From NCBI GenBank assembly GCA_002294185.1, contig DBFD01000047.1, forward strand, positions 1 through 32,018: a stretch of DNA of 32,018 nt, in the 5' to 3' direction. The number at the start of each line of letters is the position of its first letter. The stretch's first letter is position 1. The notes below the pieces were generated by a model. The model was not told the DNA's origin. It worked only from the letters and a program-made list of their open reading frames with translations, and ran no database searches. Of the stretch, positions 1 to 8,645 are shown piece by piece. The stretch is from Paracoccus sp. UBA889 (lineage in GTDB: Bacteria > Pseudomonadota > Alphaproteobacteria > Rhodobacterales > Rhodobacteraceae). Position numbers and translations under genes: made by a program.

Positions 1-198
1 GCGACGATCACCTTCGTGTCCAACGTTCCCGGCCAGACCCAGACCCTGCCCTCGGCCATCTATGCCTTCCTTCAGGTGCCGGGGGGCGAGGGCGCGGCCG
101 TGCGGCTGGTCCTGATCGCCGTCGCCATTGCCATGGGCGCGCTGTTCCTGTCCGAAGCCCTGTCGCGCGCCGTGGCCCGCCGCATCGGGGGCGGATGA
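1..198 (+). CDS. modB: Molybdate ABC transporter permease, C-terminal fragment
   Basis: The reading frame is open from the first base and ends with TGA at 196-198, leaving the last 65 residues of a membrane protein whose start lies outside the window. It contains one clear hydrophobic segment (about residues 34-52, rich in Val, Leu, Ile and Ala), followed by a short basic tail that would face the cytoplasm. The segment around TFVSNVPGQTQTLPSAIY resembles the C-terminal part of ModB-type permeases, which form the membrane channel of the molybdate importer. The main support is the directly following ATPase gene, whose ATG overlaps this stop codon by four bases (ATGA), as in modABC operons. A sulfate or tungstate permease is a less likely alternative, because the ATPase carries a C-terminal Mop-like region. 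Confidence 0.85.
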   Translation, partial: ATITFVSNVPGQTQTLPSAIYAFLQVPGGEGAAVRLVLIAVAIAMGALFLSEALSRAVARRIGGG

Positions 199-1328
199 TG
201 CTGTCCGTCGCCATCCGCCACGCCTTTGCGGACTTCACGCTGGATGCGCGATTCGAGGCCCCGGCCGGCGTTACCGCCCTGTTCGGCCAGTCGGGATCGG
301 GCAAGACCAGCATCGTCAACGCCGTCGCCGGCCTGATGCGCCCCGACCACGCCCGCATCGAGGCTGGCGGCACCGTCCTGACGGATACCGCGGCACGCCG
401 ATTTCTTCCGCCCCACCGGCGCGGTATCGGCTATGTCTTTCAGGAGGCGCGGCTGTTTCCGCATCTCAGCGTGCGGCAGAACCTGCTTTACGGACGCCGC
501 TTCTCGCATGGCGGCGGCGCCGTGCAGGATCGCGTGGTCGAGATGCTGGGCATCGGGCATCTGTTGCAGCGCCGTCCCGCAGCCCTGTCGGGGGGCGAAC
601 GCCAGAGGGTGGCCCTGGGCCGCGCGATCCTGTCCAATCCCCGCCTGCTGCTGATGGACGAGCCCCTCGCGGCGCTGGATCAGGCCCGCAAGGACGGAAT
701 CCTGCCCTATCTGGAACGTCTGAGGGACGAGACCGGCCTGCCGATCCTCTATGTCAGCCATTCCGCCGCCGAGGTTGCGCGGCTTGCAAACACCATCGTG
801 CTGCTGCGGGCCGGCCGCGTCGCCGCATCCGGCCCCGCCGCGCAGATCCTGTCCGATCCCGCCACAGCGCCGCTTCTGGGTCCGCGCGAGGTGGGCGCGA
901 TCCTGTCCGCGCGGATCGAGGCGCAGGAGGCCGACGGCCTGACGCGCCTTGCAAGTGCTGCCGGGCCCTTGTGGCTGTCGCGGATCGACAGCGCGACGGG
1001 CGCCGTGCTGCGCCTGCGGATTCTGGCGCAGGACGTGATGATCGCGCTGGATCGCCCGACGGGCATCTCGGCGCTGAACGTGCTGGCGGGCGTGGTCCGC
1101 GACCTGACCCCCGATGATGGCGCCATGCTGGTGCGGCTGGAGGCAGGATCCCAGACGCTGCTGGCGCGGATCACGACACGATCGGCCCAGGCGCTGGCGC
1201 TGCATCCGGGCAAGCCGGTTCACGCGGTGCTGAAGGCGGTTTCCGTCGCGCCGGGCAGTATCGGCTCGGGTTCGGATCCTTCGATCAGCCGCCATGCGCC
1301 GCCGGCGCGCGACAGCCGCAGCGTCTGA
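195..1328 (+). CDS. modC: Molybdate ABC transporter ATP-binding protein ModC
   Basis: This 377-residue ATPase would energise molybdate import with ModB at the inner membrane. Visible motifs are Walker A (GQSGSGKT, residues 31-38), the Q-loop (VFQEARLFPHLSV, Q83), the ABC signature LSGGERQ (131-137), Walker B LLLMDE (151-156) and the switch histidine (SHS, H189). The C-terminal third looks like a Mop/TOBE molybdate-binding domain (ISALNVLAGVV and the following strands). The ATG at 195 overlaps the modB stop. Family members such as E. coli ModC are about 352 residues long. Here roughly 25 extra residues follow the natural end of the Mop domain, and they are read from the antisense of the convergent phosphoesterase gene. 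The tail therefore looks like read-through into overlapping sequence rather than a domain. Confidence 0.95.
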   Translation: MMLSVAIRHAFADFTLDARFEAPAGVTALFGQSGSGKTSIVNAVAGLMRPDHARIEAGGTVLTDTAARRFLPPHRRGIGYVFQEARLFPHLSVRQNLLYGRRFSHGGGAVQDRVVEMLGIGHLLQRRPAALSGGERQRVALGRAILSNPRLLLMDEPLAALDQARKDGILPYLERLRDETGLPILYVSHSAAEVARLANTIVLLRAGRVAASGPAAQILSDPATAPLLGPREVGAILSARIEAQEADGLTRLASAAGPLWLSRIDSATGAVLRLRILAQDVMIALDRPTGISALNVLAGVVRDLTPDDGAMLVRLEAGSQTLLARITTRSAQALALHPGKPVHAVLKAVSVAPGSIGSGSDPSISRHAPPARDSRSV

Positions 1329-2068
1329 GGCGGGTCGAAATCGTCCTGCGCCATGGGCGCGACATGGCGGTGGATCACCGCCTCGTCGCCGTCGATGTCC
1401 AGCACCGCGAATTCGTTCTGCCTGTCGCTTTCGCGCGCGCACAGCGCCGTGCCCGCCTGCACCTGAAGAATGCGCCGATGGCCGTGATCCAGCAGGTTCG
1501 CGGCGCTCCAGACGTGCAGATGGCCGCTGAAAACCATGCTGACGCCCGCCGCTTCCAGGCGTCGCAGCAATTGCGGGGCGCGGGCGGCCAGTTCCTTGTC
1601 CACACCCGGCATGTGCTGCAACGGATGATGCAGCGCGACGATGTTCACCGCCAGCGGATCAAGGCTGGCGGTCAGTCGGGCGATCTCTCCATCGCGGATC
1701 ACGCCGCGCTGCCAGGCAAAGGGATCGACGCTGTTCAGGCCCAGCACGCGGACCCTGCCCGCAACGCCGGCCGGATCAAGATCGGGGTTGATCGCCAGCC
1801 GGTAGCCGCGCCAGGGGATCAGGAAACGCACCGGGATATTGTAGAGCGGCACGTCATGGTTTCCCGGCACGCTCAGCACCGGCGCGGTGATACGCGACAG
1901 GAAATCGGCGGCCAGCCCGTATTGACCGGGACGTCCACGATGGGTCAGATCACCGGTGACGACGACCAGATCCGCAGCCGCCCGGTTGATCCGCGCCAGC
2001 AGCGGTTCGACAAGAGACTGACGGTGAAACCCGAAATGCAGATCCGACAGATGCAGGATCCGGGTCAT
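1220..2068 (-). CDS. Metallophosphoesterase, CpdA-like
   Basis: A 282-residue protein with the calcineurin-like phosphoesterase motif set in order: DLHFG near residue 9 (D9, H11), GDLTHRG near 40, GNHD near 70, the HHPL histidines near 147 and GHLHVW near 182. These residues bind two metal ions. The layout is that of class III cyclic-nucleotide or other small phosphodiester hydrolases such as CpdA, so it may hydrolyse cAMP, but the substrate cannot be read from the sequence. No signal peptide is seen, which suggests a cytoplasmic protein. Its ATG overlaps the stop of the upstream kinase-like gene by four bases (ATGA), so the two are probably co-translated. Its 3' end overlaps the 3' end of modC on the other strand by 109 bp. 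Confidence 0.9.
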   Translation of the reverse strand: MTRILHLSDLHFGFHRQSLVEPLLARINRAAADLVVVTGDLTHRGRPGQYGLAADFLSRITAPVLSVPGNHDVPLYNIPVRFLIPWRGYRLAINPDLDPAGVAGRVRVLGLNSVDPFAWQRGVIRDGEIARLTASLDPLAVNIVALHHPLQHMPGVDKELAARAPQLLRRLEAAGVSMVFSGHLHVWSAANLLDHGHRRILQVQAGTALCARESDRQNEFAVLDIDGDEAVIHRHVAPMAQDDFDPPQTLRLSRAGGAWRLIEGSEPEPILPGATETAFSTA

Positions 2069-3012
2069 CCGCCGTTGTCCCTTGTCTTGTTGACCCCGTC
2101 CGCCGGCAACAGCACCTGCAAACCGTCATGCCAGACCCGCAGGCGGAACGGACTGGCCATCACCGTCTTTTCGCCGTCATGGGCGACCAGCATCCTGTGC
2201 TTGCGCGATTCGATCGTGACCTCATCGGTCTCGATCAGGTCGAAATCGCTGTTTCGGGCGGAAAACCCGAAGGCCAGCCGCAACGCAGAGCGGATCAGCG
2301 GCATCGGCTTCAGCGCCTTCGCGATCAGCAATGCGAACTTGCCCTGCCGGATCGCGTCTGCGCCTTCCAGCCCGAAATTGTCCAGCTGATAGGCGCTGCG
2401 GGCGACGAAGACCAGCGCGGTCGTGACATCGCGCGTATCGCCGTTCACGCGGGCTTTCAATTGCATCGGGTGGCGCAGGCGGCGCAGGGCGACCAGCACC
2501 GACCAATAGGCCGCGATCCGCGACCGGCCCCAGCGCTTGTAGATGCTTTCACGGGTCTTCAGGATATGTGGATAGGCGCCAAGGCTGACATTGTTCAGAA
2601 AGATGAGATTTTCGATCTGGCCGATGTCGATCGGACGGGCGCAACCGTTGCAGATGGTCTCCAGCGCATCCTCGATCGTCTCGCCGACGCCCAGGTCGCG
2701 GGCAAAGTAGTTGAAGGTTCCGCCGGGCAGAATACCCATGACGGCCTCTGTCCCGGCCAGCGCCCCGGCCACTGCCGATTGCGTGCCATCGCCGCCGCAG
2801 GCGATGATCAGGCCAAAGCCGTCGCCGACCGCCTGCCGCGCCATGTCGGTCAGATCGCTGCCGCGTGTCGTGGGACGGATCTCGAAATGCGCGCAGCGCG
2901 GCTTCAGTGCGTCCTCGATCTGGCCGCGCAGTCGTTTCTCCTTTCCGCGGCCCGAGCCCCGGTTCATCACCACGCATACGCGCAGTCGCGACAGATCCAG
3001 CGTCTCGGACAT
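2065..3012 (-). CDS. Diacylglycerol/lipid kinase family protein (DAGK catalytic domain)
   Basis: A 315-residue protein of the DAGK_cat/YegS-like lipid kinase family. The nucleotide-binding region shows VVMNRGSGRG near residues 14-23, the hallmark GGDGT at 73-77, and PGGTFNYFARDLG at 96-108. The C-terminal half has the beta-rich fold typical of these kinases (NNVSLGAYP, DGEKT). It probably phosphorylates a lipid such as diacylglycerol or a sphingoid-type substrate at the membrane; the substrate is unknown. The ATG at 3012 is preferred because a GGGAG/AGGA ribosome-binding sequence lies just upstream. The frame is open for 13 more codons, which would run into the stem-loop at 3027-3091. The pairing of a lipid kinase with a metallophosphoesterase in one unit suggests linked lipid or nucleotide phosphate metabolism, an inference from context only. 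Confidence 0.88.
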   Translation of the reverse strand: MSETLDLSRLRVCVVMNRGSGRGKEKRLRGQIEDALKPRCAHFEIRPTTRGSDLTDMARQAVGDGFGLIIACGGDGTQSAVAGALAGTEAVMGILPGGTFNYFARDLGVGETIEDALETICNGCARPIDIGQIENLIFLNNVSLGAYPHILKTRESIYKRWGRSRIAAYWSVLVALRRLRHPMQLKARVNGDTRDVTTALVFVARSAYQLDNFGLEGADAIRQGKFALLIAKALKPMPLIRSALRLAFGFSARNSDFDLIETDEVTIESRKHRMLVAHDGEKTVMASPFRLRVWHDGLQVLLPADGVNKTRDNGG

Positions 3013-3026
3013 TTCCTGCTCCCGCG

Positions 3027-3091
3027 GTTCTTCATGCCTTTGCGGATCCAACCCGCGACTGGCAGCCGGGTTTCACGCAAAGGCAAAGAAC
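3027..3091. other. Long bulged stem-loop between fdsD and the kinase gene
   Basis: The arms 3027-3044 and 3076-3091 pair over 16 base pairs, GTTCTT plus TGCCTTTGCG against CGCAAAGGCA plus AAGAAC, interrupted only by a two-base CA bulge on the left arm. Inside, AACCCG (3050-3055) pairs with CGGGTT (3067-3072). No run of T follows on either strand, so it is not a standard intrinsic terminator. On the minus strand it lies 75 nt after the fdsD stop and ends 15 nt before the kinase ATG, directly upstream of its ribosome-binding site. It could protect the 3' end of the formate dehydrogenase mRNA, act as a Rho-type boundary, or control the kinase leader. Confidence 0.75.
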
Positions 3092-3165
3092 GGCACGACA
3101 GGCCGGGGTGCTGCGACATCAGGATCTCGTGAAGGCCATTTCAGCCGCCGCGAATGGCGATGGGG

Positions 3166-3372
3166 TCAGTCCCGCAGAAGCCTTGCGGCGGCCTCGACGC
3201 TGGGGTCGAGGCCAGCGCCGCCGGCGCGAATGTAATCCTGCAACTGCGTCCGCATCCGGGGTTCCCAGAAATCGGCCAGATGGGCCGCGACCTTCGGCGC
3301 CGGATCCCCCGGCTGGGTGTTGAAAAAGGCGGCGATCTGGTTGGCCATGACGACCATCTTTTCAGGCGACAT
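3166..3372 (-). CDS. fdsD: Formate dehydrogenase delta subunit
   Basis: A small 68-residue protein starting MSPEKMVVMANQIAAFF, matching the FdsD family by its N-terminal helix, its acidic/hydrophobic middle (VAAHLADFWEPRMR) and its position as the last gene of the fds operon. FdsD is a small accessory subunit of the cytoplasmic molybdenum formate dehydrogenase, needed for a stable or active complex in Rhodobacter and Cupriavidus relatives. It has no cofactor-binding motif. The start at 3372 is preceded by a GAGG ribosome-binding sequence and lies 11 bp inside the fdhD gene, so translation is probably coupled. The frame is open further upstream, but that would read the antisense-like overlap with fdhD and is not expected to be used. 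Confidence 0.88.
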   Translation of the reverse strand: MSPEKMVVMANQIAAFFNTQPGDPAPKVAAHLADFWEPRMRTQLQDYIRAGGAGLDPSVEAAARLLRD

Positions 3373-4189
3373 CGGAAACCTCGTCCCGCAGGCGTTCGGG
3401 GTGGCAGAACAGATCGAATCCCTCGCCGCGCGCGAAGGCGGCCAGGGTGATGCCCGCGCCCGTTGCCAGCCGCAGGGCATGGGCAGTGGGGGCGGAGACG
3501 GCGATCAGCACACAGCCGCCCGCCATGGCGCATTTCTGCACCATCTCGACCGAGACGCGGCTGGTCAGCACGAAGGCGCCCTGCCCCGCCTGATGACCCT
3601 GCCGTGCCATCGCGCCGATCAGCTTGTCCAGCGCGTTGTGCCGTCCCACATCCTCGCGTGCCAGGACCACGCCCTTGCCTGGCATCAGGAACCCGGCGGC
3701 GTGGACCGCCCGGCTCTGGTCGTGCAGCGGCTGCCAGCCGCGCAGGGATTCGGTGGCGCCGGCGATCTCTTCGACGCTCAGCACCGGGCCCGCGCCGTGG
3801 CGATCGGGCAGCGCGCGCACCGCCTGATCGAGGCTGTCGATCCCGCACAGCCCGCAGCCCACCGGTCCGGCCAGCGTGCGCCGCCGCGCGGCCAGCGCAT
3901 CGCCCCGGTCCTCGGCCAGCCAGATCCGCGCCTCGACGCCCTTGTCGTGGGTCACGATCTCGCACGAGGCGATCTGACCGGTCCCGGTCACGATCCCTTC
4001 GGTCAGCGAGAAGCCGATCGCGAAATCCTCGATATCGGCGGGCGTCGCCATCATCACCGCGTGGGTGGTGCCGTCATAGACCAGTGCGACCGGCGTTTCC
4101 TCGGGCACGACACGCTGCGCGGCGGCGCGGCTGCCCGGCCGGACATGGACCGCCTGCACGCGGGCCAGGGGATCGGGCAGCGTTGTCAT
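3362..4189 (-). CDS. fdhD: Formate dehydrogenase accessory sulfurtransferase FdhD (FdsC)
   Basis: A 275-residue FdhD-family protein. In the fds gene order this position is called fdsC. FdhD transfers sulfur from a cysteine desulfurase to the molybdenum cofactor, which formate dehydrogenases need for activity, and also binds bis-MGD. Diagnostic segments are GPVGCGLCGIDSL, with the reactive C112-x-x-C115 pair; AREDVGRHNALDKLIG near residues 176-191; and TSRVSVEMVQKCAMAGG near 209-225. Its ATG overlaps the fdsA stop by four bases (ATGA), and it overlaps fdsD at the other end, so it is made with the enzyme it matures. The length is usual for the family. No feature suggests inactivation. Confidence 0.95.
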   Translation of the reverse strand: MTTLPDPLARVQAVHVRPGSRAAAQRVVPEETPVALVYDGTTHAVMMATPADIEDFAIGFSLTEGIVTGTGQIASCEIVTHDKGVEARIWLAEDRGDALAARRRTLAGPVGCGLCGIDSLDQAVRALPDRHGAGPVLSVEEIAGATESLRGWQPLHDQSRAVHAAGFLMPGKGVVLAREDVGRHNALDKLIGAMARQGHQAGQGAFVLTSRVSVEMVQKCAMAGGCVLIAVSAPTAHALRLATGAGITLAAFARGEGFDLFCHPERLRDEVSDVA

Positions 4190-7131
4190 TCCGCGGCGGG
4201 CAGGATGCGGCGGGCGCGTTCGGCCTGTTCGTTATAGCATTCCTGCCAGTCCGAAGGCCCGTTCGAGGGACTGACCTGCACTGCCGTCACCTTGTATTCC
4301 GGACAGTTCGTCGCCCAGTCCGAAAAATCCGTGGTCACGACATTGGCCTGCGTCGCCGGATGGTGGAAGGTCGTGTAGACCACGCCCGGCGCCACCCGGT
4401 CGGTCAGGGTCGCCCGCAGCGTCGTCTCGCCCGATCGGCTGGCCAGCCGCACCCAGTCGCCCTGGTTCACGCCGCGCGTCTCGGCGTCGTGGGGGTGGAT
4501 TTCCAGAACGTCCTCGGGGTGCCAGACGACATTCGCGGTCCGCCGCGTCTGCGCGCCCACATTGTATTGCGACAGGATCCGCCCCGTGGTCAGCAGCAGC
4601 GGGAAACGCGGCCCGGACTTCTCGTCGGTCGGCAGATATTCGGTGACGATGAAATGGCCCTTGCCCGACACGAAGTGATCCACATGCATCGTCGGCGTGC
4701 CTTCGGGCGCGGCCTCGTTGCAGGGCCACTGGACCGATCCCTTCTCTTCCAGAAGGGCAAAGCTGACGCCTTCGAATGTGGGGGTGGTCGCCGCGATCTC
4801 GTCCATGATCTGACTGGCATGGGTATAGGTCCAGTTCGCGCCCATCGCGTTGGCCAGGGCCTGCGTCACCTCCCAGTCCTCGAAACCGTTCAGCGGCGCC
4901 ATGACCCGGCGGACGCGGTTGATGCGGCGTTCGGCATTGGTAAAGGTGCCCTCCTTTTCGAGGAAGGACGAACCCGGCAGGAAGACATGGGCGTAATTCG
5001 CGGTCTCGTTCAGAAACAGATCATGGACGATGACGCATTCCATCGCCTTCAGGCCCGCCGCGACATGGTGGGTATCGGGGTCCGATTGCAGGATATCCTC
5101 GCCCTGGCAGTAAAGCCCCTTGAACGTTCCCTCGACCGCCGCATCAAGCATGTTGGGGATGCGCAGGCCGGGTTCGGGGTCGATCTCGACCCCCCACGCC
5201 GTCTCGAAGATCTTGCGGACATCGGGCAGTTTCACATGGCGATAGCCGGGCAGTTCATGCGGAAAGCTGCCCATGTCGCAGGAACCCTGGACGTTGTTCT
5301 GCCCCCGCAGAGGGTTCACGCCGACGCCCTCGCGTCCGACATTGCCGGTCAGCATCGCAAGGTTGGCGATCCCCATGACCGTGGTCGAGCCCTGGGAATG
5401 TTCGGTCACGCCCAGACCGTAATAGATCGCCCCGTTGCCGCCGGTCGCGTAAAGCCGCGCGGCGGCACGCAGATCGGCGGCGGGAACGCCGGTCAGCGGC
5501 TGCATGGTTTCGGGGCTGTGGCGGTCCTGACTGACGAATTCGGCGTAATGCTGAAATTCGTCCCAGTCACAGCGCTCGCGGATGAACGCTTCGTCCACCA
5601 GCCCCTCGGTCACGATGACATGCGCCATTGCGGTGACGACGGCGACGTTGGTGCCCGGCCGCAGCGGCAGGTGATAGGCTGCCTCGACATGCGGGCTGCG
5701 CACGATATCGGTGCGGCGCGGATCCACGACGATCAGCCGCGCGCCCTGACGCAGCCGCTTTTTCAGCCGGCTGGCGAAGACCGGGTGGCCATCGGTCGGA
5801 TTGGCGCCGATGATCATCACCACATCGGCCTTCTCGACACTGTCGAAATCCTGCGTGCCGGCCGAGGTGCCGAAGGTCTTGCCCAGTCCGTAGCCGGTCG
5901 GCGAATGGCAGACCCGGGCGCAGGTATCGGTGTTGTTGTTCAGAAACACCGCCCGCGCCAGTTTCTGCACCAGGTAGGTTTCCTCGTTGGTGCAGCGGCT
6001 TGAGGTGATGACGCCGATCGACCGGCGGCCGTATTTCTGCTGCAACGCACTCATCCGGCCGGCGGCAAAGGCCAGAGCCTCGTCCCATTCGACCTCGCGC
6101 CAGGGCTCGTCGATGCGGTCGCGGATCATCGGCTTGAGGATGCGGTCGCGGTGGTTGGCATAGCCATAGGCGAAGCGGCCCTTGACGCAGGAATGGCCCC
6201 GGTTCGCCTTGCCATGCTTGTAGGGGACCATGCGGACAAGCTGATCGCCGTTCAGCTCTGCCTTGAAGCTGCATCCGACGCCGCAATAGGCACAGGTGGT
6301 GATGACCGACCGATGCGGCGTGCCCATCTCGATCACGGATTTTTCCTGCAAGGTCGCGGTCGGACAGGCCTGCACGCAGGCACCGCAACTGACGCATTCG
6401 GAATGCAGGAAATCGTCGGTCGCCGCCCCGGCGCTGACCTTGCTGTCGAAGCCGCGCCCCTCGATGGTCAGCGCGAAGGTGCCCTGCACCTCTTCGCAGG
6501 CCCGGACGCAGCGCGAACAGACGATGCATTTCGACGGATCGAACGTGAAATAGGGGTTGCTTTCGTCCTTCGGCACATAACGGGGATTGGCCTGATCGAC
6601 CGGCATCCGCAGCCGCGCCTCGGCCTGGCTGCGCGCGCCGCTGCCCGAGGGATCGAAATGGTTCTGGCCGGGCGCATAGCGCACGTCGCGCAGACCCACC
6701 TGCCCCGCCGCATCCTGCAATTCGCAATCGCCATTGGCCGCGCAGGTCAGGCAATCCAGCGGGTGATCGCTGATATACAGCTCCATCACCCCCTTGCGGA
6801 TGCGCTTGACCTTGCCGGACTGGGTGTGAACGACCATGCCTTCCGCCACGGGCGTGGTGCAGGATGCGGGCGTGCCCTTGCGGCCCTCGATCTCGACGAC
6901 GCAGAGGCGGCAGGATCCAAAGGCTTCCATATTGTCGCTGGCGCAGAGCTTGGGAACCATGATCCCGGCCTCGGCCGCGGCCCTCATGACCGAAGTGCCC
7001 TCGGGCACTGTCACCGCGAAACCGTCGATGCTCAGGCTGACGGGGGCGCCCGACCGGGCGGGCGTTCCCATGTCGCGCTCGTCCTGCGGATCGGAACCGG
7101 GCGGGAATTGCGGGATGATGAAGTCCTTCAT
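4186..7131 (-). CDS. fdsA: NAD-dependent formate dehydrogenase alpha (catalytic) subunit
   Basis: The 981-residue catalytic subunit oxidises formate to CO2 at a molybdenum bis-MGD centre in the cytoplasm. Iron-sulfur ligands are visible in order: a [2Fe-2S] set C63, C74, C77, C91; a His-Cys cluster set H123, C127, C130, C136; two ferredoxin-like sets C202/205/208/212 and C246/249/252/256; and the proximal cluster C280, C283, C287, C315. The molybdenum ligand is the cysteine in VCHSPTGYG (C408), followed by the conserved histidine H409, so this is a cysteine and not a selenocysteine enzyme. The frame is open upstream, but the ATG at 7131 overlaps the fdsB stop as ATGA and gives the start MKDFIIPQFPPG, so the longer reading is rejected. 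This is the central gene of fdsGBACD, and it gains importance from the nearby molybdate transporter genes. Confidence 0.97.
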   Translation of the reverse strand: MKDFIIPQFPPGSDPQDERDMGTPARSGAPVSLSIDGFAVTVPEGTSVMRAAAEAGIMVPKLCASDNMEAFGSCRLCVVEIEGRKGTPASCTTPVAEGMVVHTQSGKVKRIRKGVMELYISDHPLDCLTCAANGDCELQDAAGQVGLRDVRYAPGQNHFDPSGSGARSQAEARLRMPVDQANPRYVPKDESNPYFTFDPSKCIVCSRCVRACEEVQGTFALTIEGRGFDSKVSAGAATDDFLHSECVSCGACVQACPTATLQEKSVIEMGTPHRSVITTCAYCGVGCSFKAELNGDQLVRMVPYKHGKANRGHSCVKGRFAYGYANHRDRILKPMIRDRIDEPWREVEWDEALAFAAGRMSALQQKYGRRSIGVITSSRCTNEETYLVQKLARAVFLNNNTDTCARVCHSPTGYGLGKTFGTSAGTQDFDSVEKADVVMIIGANPTDGHPVFASRLKKRLRQGARLIVVDPRRTDIVRSPHVEAAYHLPLRPGTNVAVVTAMAHVIVTEGLVDEAFIRERCDWDEFQHYAEFVSQDRHSPETMQPLTGVPAADLRAAARLYATGGNGAIYYGLGVTEHSQGSTTVMGIANLAMLTGNVGREGVGVNPLRGQNNVQGSCDMGSFPHELPGYRHVKLPDVRKIFETAWGVEIDPEPGLRIPNMLDAAVEGTFKGLYCQGEDILQSDPDTHHVAAGLKAMECVIVHDLFLNETANYAHVFLPGSSFLEKEGTFTNAERRINRVRRVMAPLNGFEDWEVTQALANAMGANWTYTHASQIMDEIAATTPTFEGVSFALLEEKGSVQWPCNEAAPEGTPTMHVDHFVSGKGHFIVTEYLPTDEKSGPRFPLLLTTGRILSQYNVGAQTRRTANVVWHPEDVLEIHPHDAETRGVNQGDWVRLASRSGETTLRATLTDRVAPGVVYTTFHHPATQANVVTTDFSDWATNCPEYKVTAVQVSPSNGPSDWQECYNEQAERARRILPAAE

Positions 7132-8645
7132 TCGGCGGCCTCCTTGCGGGTCGCGAAGTCGTCGGGGAAATGGCGCAGTGCGGACATGACCGGGAACGGG
7201 GTGAAGCCGCCAAGCGCGCAGAGCGAGCCGTCCTTCATCGTCTCGCACAGATCGGTCAGCAATTCGGCGGCGGCGGGATCGCCGGCGGCGATGCGGTCGA
7301 TGGTCTCGACCCCACGCACCGCGCCGATGCGGCAGGGCGTGCATTTGCCGCAGGATTCGATGGCGCAGAACTCCATCGCGAAGCGCGCCATGCGCAGCAT
7401 GTCGGCGCTGTCGTCGAACACGACCAGCCCGGCATGGCCGATCAGCCCGCCCTCGGCGTCGAATTCCTCGTAGCCCATCCTGGTGTCGAACTGACCCTCA
7501 TGCAGATAGGCGCCCAGCGGTCCGCCGACCTGCACCGCCTTCACGGGCCGGCCGCTGGCGGTGCCGCCGGCGACGTCGTTGACGACCTCGCCCAAAGTCA
7601 GGCCGAATCCGGCCTCGAACAATCCGCCGCGTTTCACATTGCCGGCGATCTGCAGCGTCGCAGTGCCGCGCGACCTGTTATGGCCGAAGCCCGCGTAATG
7701 GTCGGCGCCCTTCTCGAAGATCACGGGGATCGTGGCCAGCGTGATGACGTTGTTGACCACGGTCGGCTTGCCCAGAAATCCTTCCAGCGCCGGCAGCGGC
7801 GGCTTGGCGCGCACCACGCCGCGCTTGCCTTCGAGGCTGTTGAGCAGGCTGGTTTCCTCGCCGCAGACATAGGCGCCCGCGCCCACGCGGATCTCCATCT
7901 CGAAGGCGTGATCCGATCCCAGAACGGATGGGCCCAGCAGGCCGCGCCTGCGCGCGATCCCGACCGCCGCGTTCATTGCCCGGATCGCATCGGGATATTC
8001 GCTGCGCAGATAGACATAGCCGCGCGTCGCACCCACGCCGATCCCCGCGATCGCCATGCCCTCGATCAGGGTGAAGGGATCGCCCTCCATGATCATGCGG
8101 TCGGCGAAGGTGCCGCTGTCGCCCTCATCGGCGTTGCAGACGATGTATTTCTGCATGGCCTCGGCCTGCATCACCGTCTTCCACTTGATGCCGGTGGGAA
8201 AGCCCGCACCGCCCCGCCCGCGCAGCCCGCTGGCGGTGACCTCCTGCACGATCTCCTCTTGGCTCATGGCAATGACCCGGCGCAATCCGGCCAGACCGCC
8301 ATGGGCCTGGTAATCGTCGTAATCCAGCGGATCGGTCAAACCGCAGCGCGCGAAGGTCAAACGGGTCTGGCGGGCAAAGAACGGGATCGCCTCGACCGGG
8401 CCCAGGCTTTCCAGCTTGCCGTCCAGCAGCGCGGCCACATCCTCGGGCGCGACGGGGCCGTAGCCCACGCGCCCGTCTCCGCGGTCGATCTCGACCAGGG
8501 GTTCCAGCCAGATCATGCCGCGCGAGCCGTTGCGGATGATCCGCACGTCAATTCCGCGTGATGCGGCCTCGCGGGCGATGGTTTCGGCCACCTCGTCGGC
8601 GCCGACGGCCTTCGCGGCGCTGTCCATGGGAACCCAGATCCTCAT
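7128..8645 (-). CDS. fdsB: NAD-dependent formate dehydrogenase beta subunit (diaphorase, NuoF-like)
   Basis: This 505-residue subunit passes electrons from the FdsA clusters through a [4Fe-4S] cluster and FMN to NAD+. It has an N-terminal thioredoxin-like region of about 100 residues and then the NuoF-type core: the glycine-rich NADH/FMN segment LRGRGGAGFPTGIKW (141-155), NADEGDSGTFADR (171-183) and GAGAYVCGEETSLLNS (255-270). The C-terminal cluster ligands are C432, C435, C438 (ESCGKCTPCR) and C476. The ATG at 8645 overlaps the fdsG stop by four bases. The length and motif spacing match soluble bacterial formate dehydrogenases and, more distantly, the diaphorase parts of complex I and NAD-reducing hydrogenase. 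The flanking fdsG and fdsA make the formate dehydrogenase assignment firm. Confidence 0.96.
   Translation of the reverse strand: MRIWVPMDSAAKAVGADEVAETIAREAASRGIDVRIIRNGSRGMIWLEPLVEIDRGDGRVGYGPVAPEDVAALLDGKLESLGPVEAIPFFARQTRLTFARCGLTDPLDYDDYQAHGGLAGLRRVIAMSQEEIVQEVTASGLRGRGGAGFPTGIKWKTVMQAEAMQKYIVCNADEGDSGTFADRMIMEGDPFTLIEGMAIAGIGVGATRGYVYLRSEYPDAIRAMNAAVGIARRRGLLGPSVLGSDHAFEMEIRVGAGAYVCGEETSLLNSLEGKRGVVRAKPPLPALEGFLGKPTVVNNVITLATIPVIFEKGADHYAGFGHNRSRGTATLQIAGNVKRGGLFEAGFGLTLGEVVNDVAGGTASGRPVKAVQVGGPLGAYLHEGQFDTRMGYEEFDAEGGLIGHAGLVVFDDSADMLRMARFAMEFCAIESCGKCTPCRIGAVRGVETIDRIAAGDPAAAELLTDLCETMKDGSLCALGGFTPFPVMSALRHFPDDFATRKEAAE

Noticed and set aside
72-1442. 456-codon open frame antisense to modC
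   Set aside because: It runs opposite a gene with complete ABC motifs and has no domain of its own.
3463-6003. 846-codon open frame antisense to fdsA
   Set aside because: It mirrors the strong fdsA gene in GC-rich sequence and shows no domain; its Arg/His/Gln-rich composition is typical of antisense frames.
7132-7344. Upstream extension of fdsA
   Set aside because: It overlaps the conserved 3' part of fdsB in another frame, while the ATG at 7131 forms the usual ATGA overlap.
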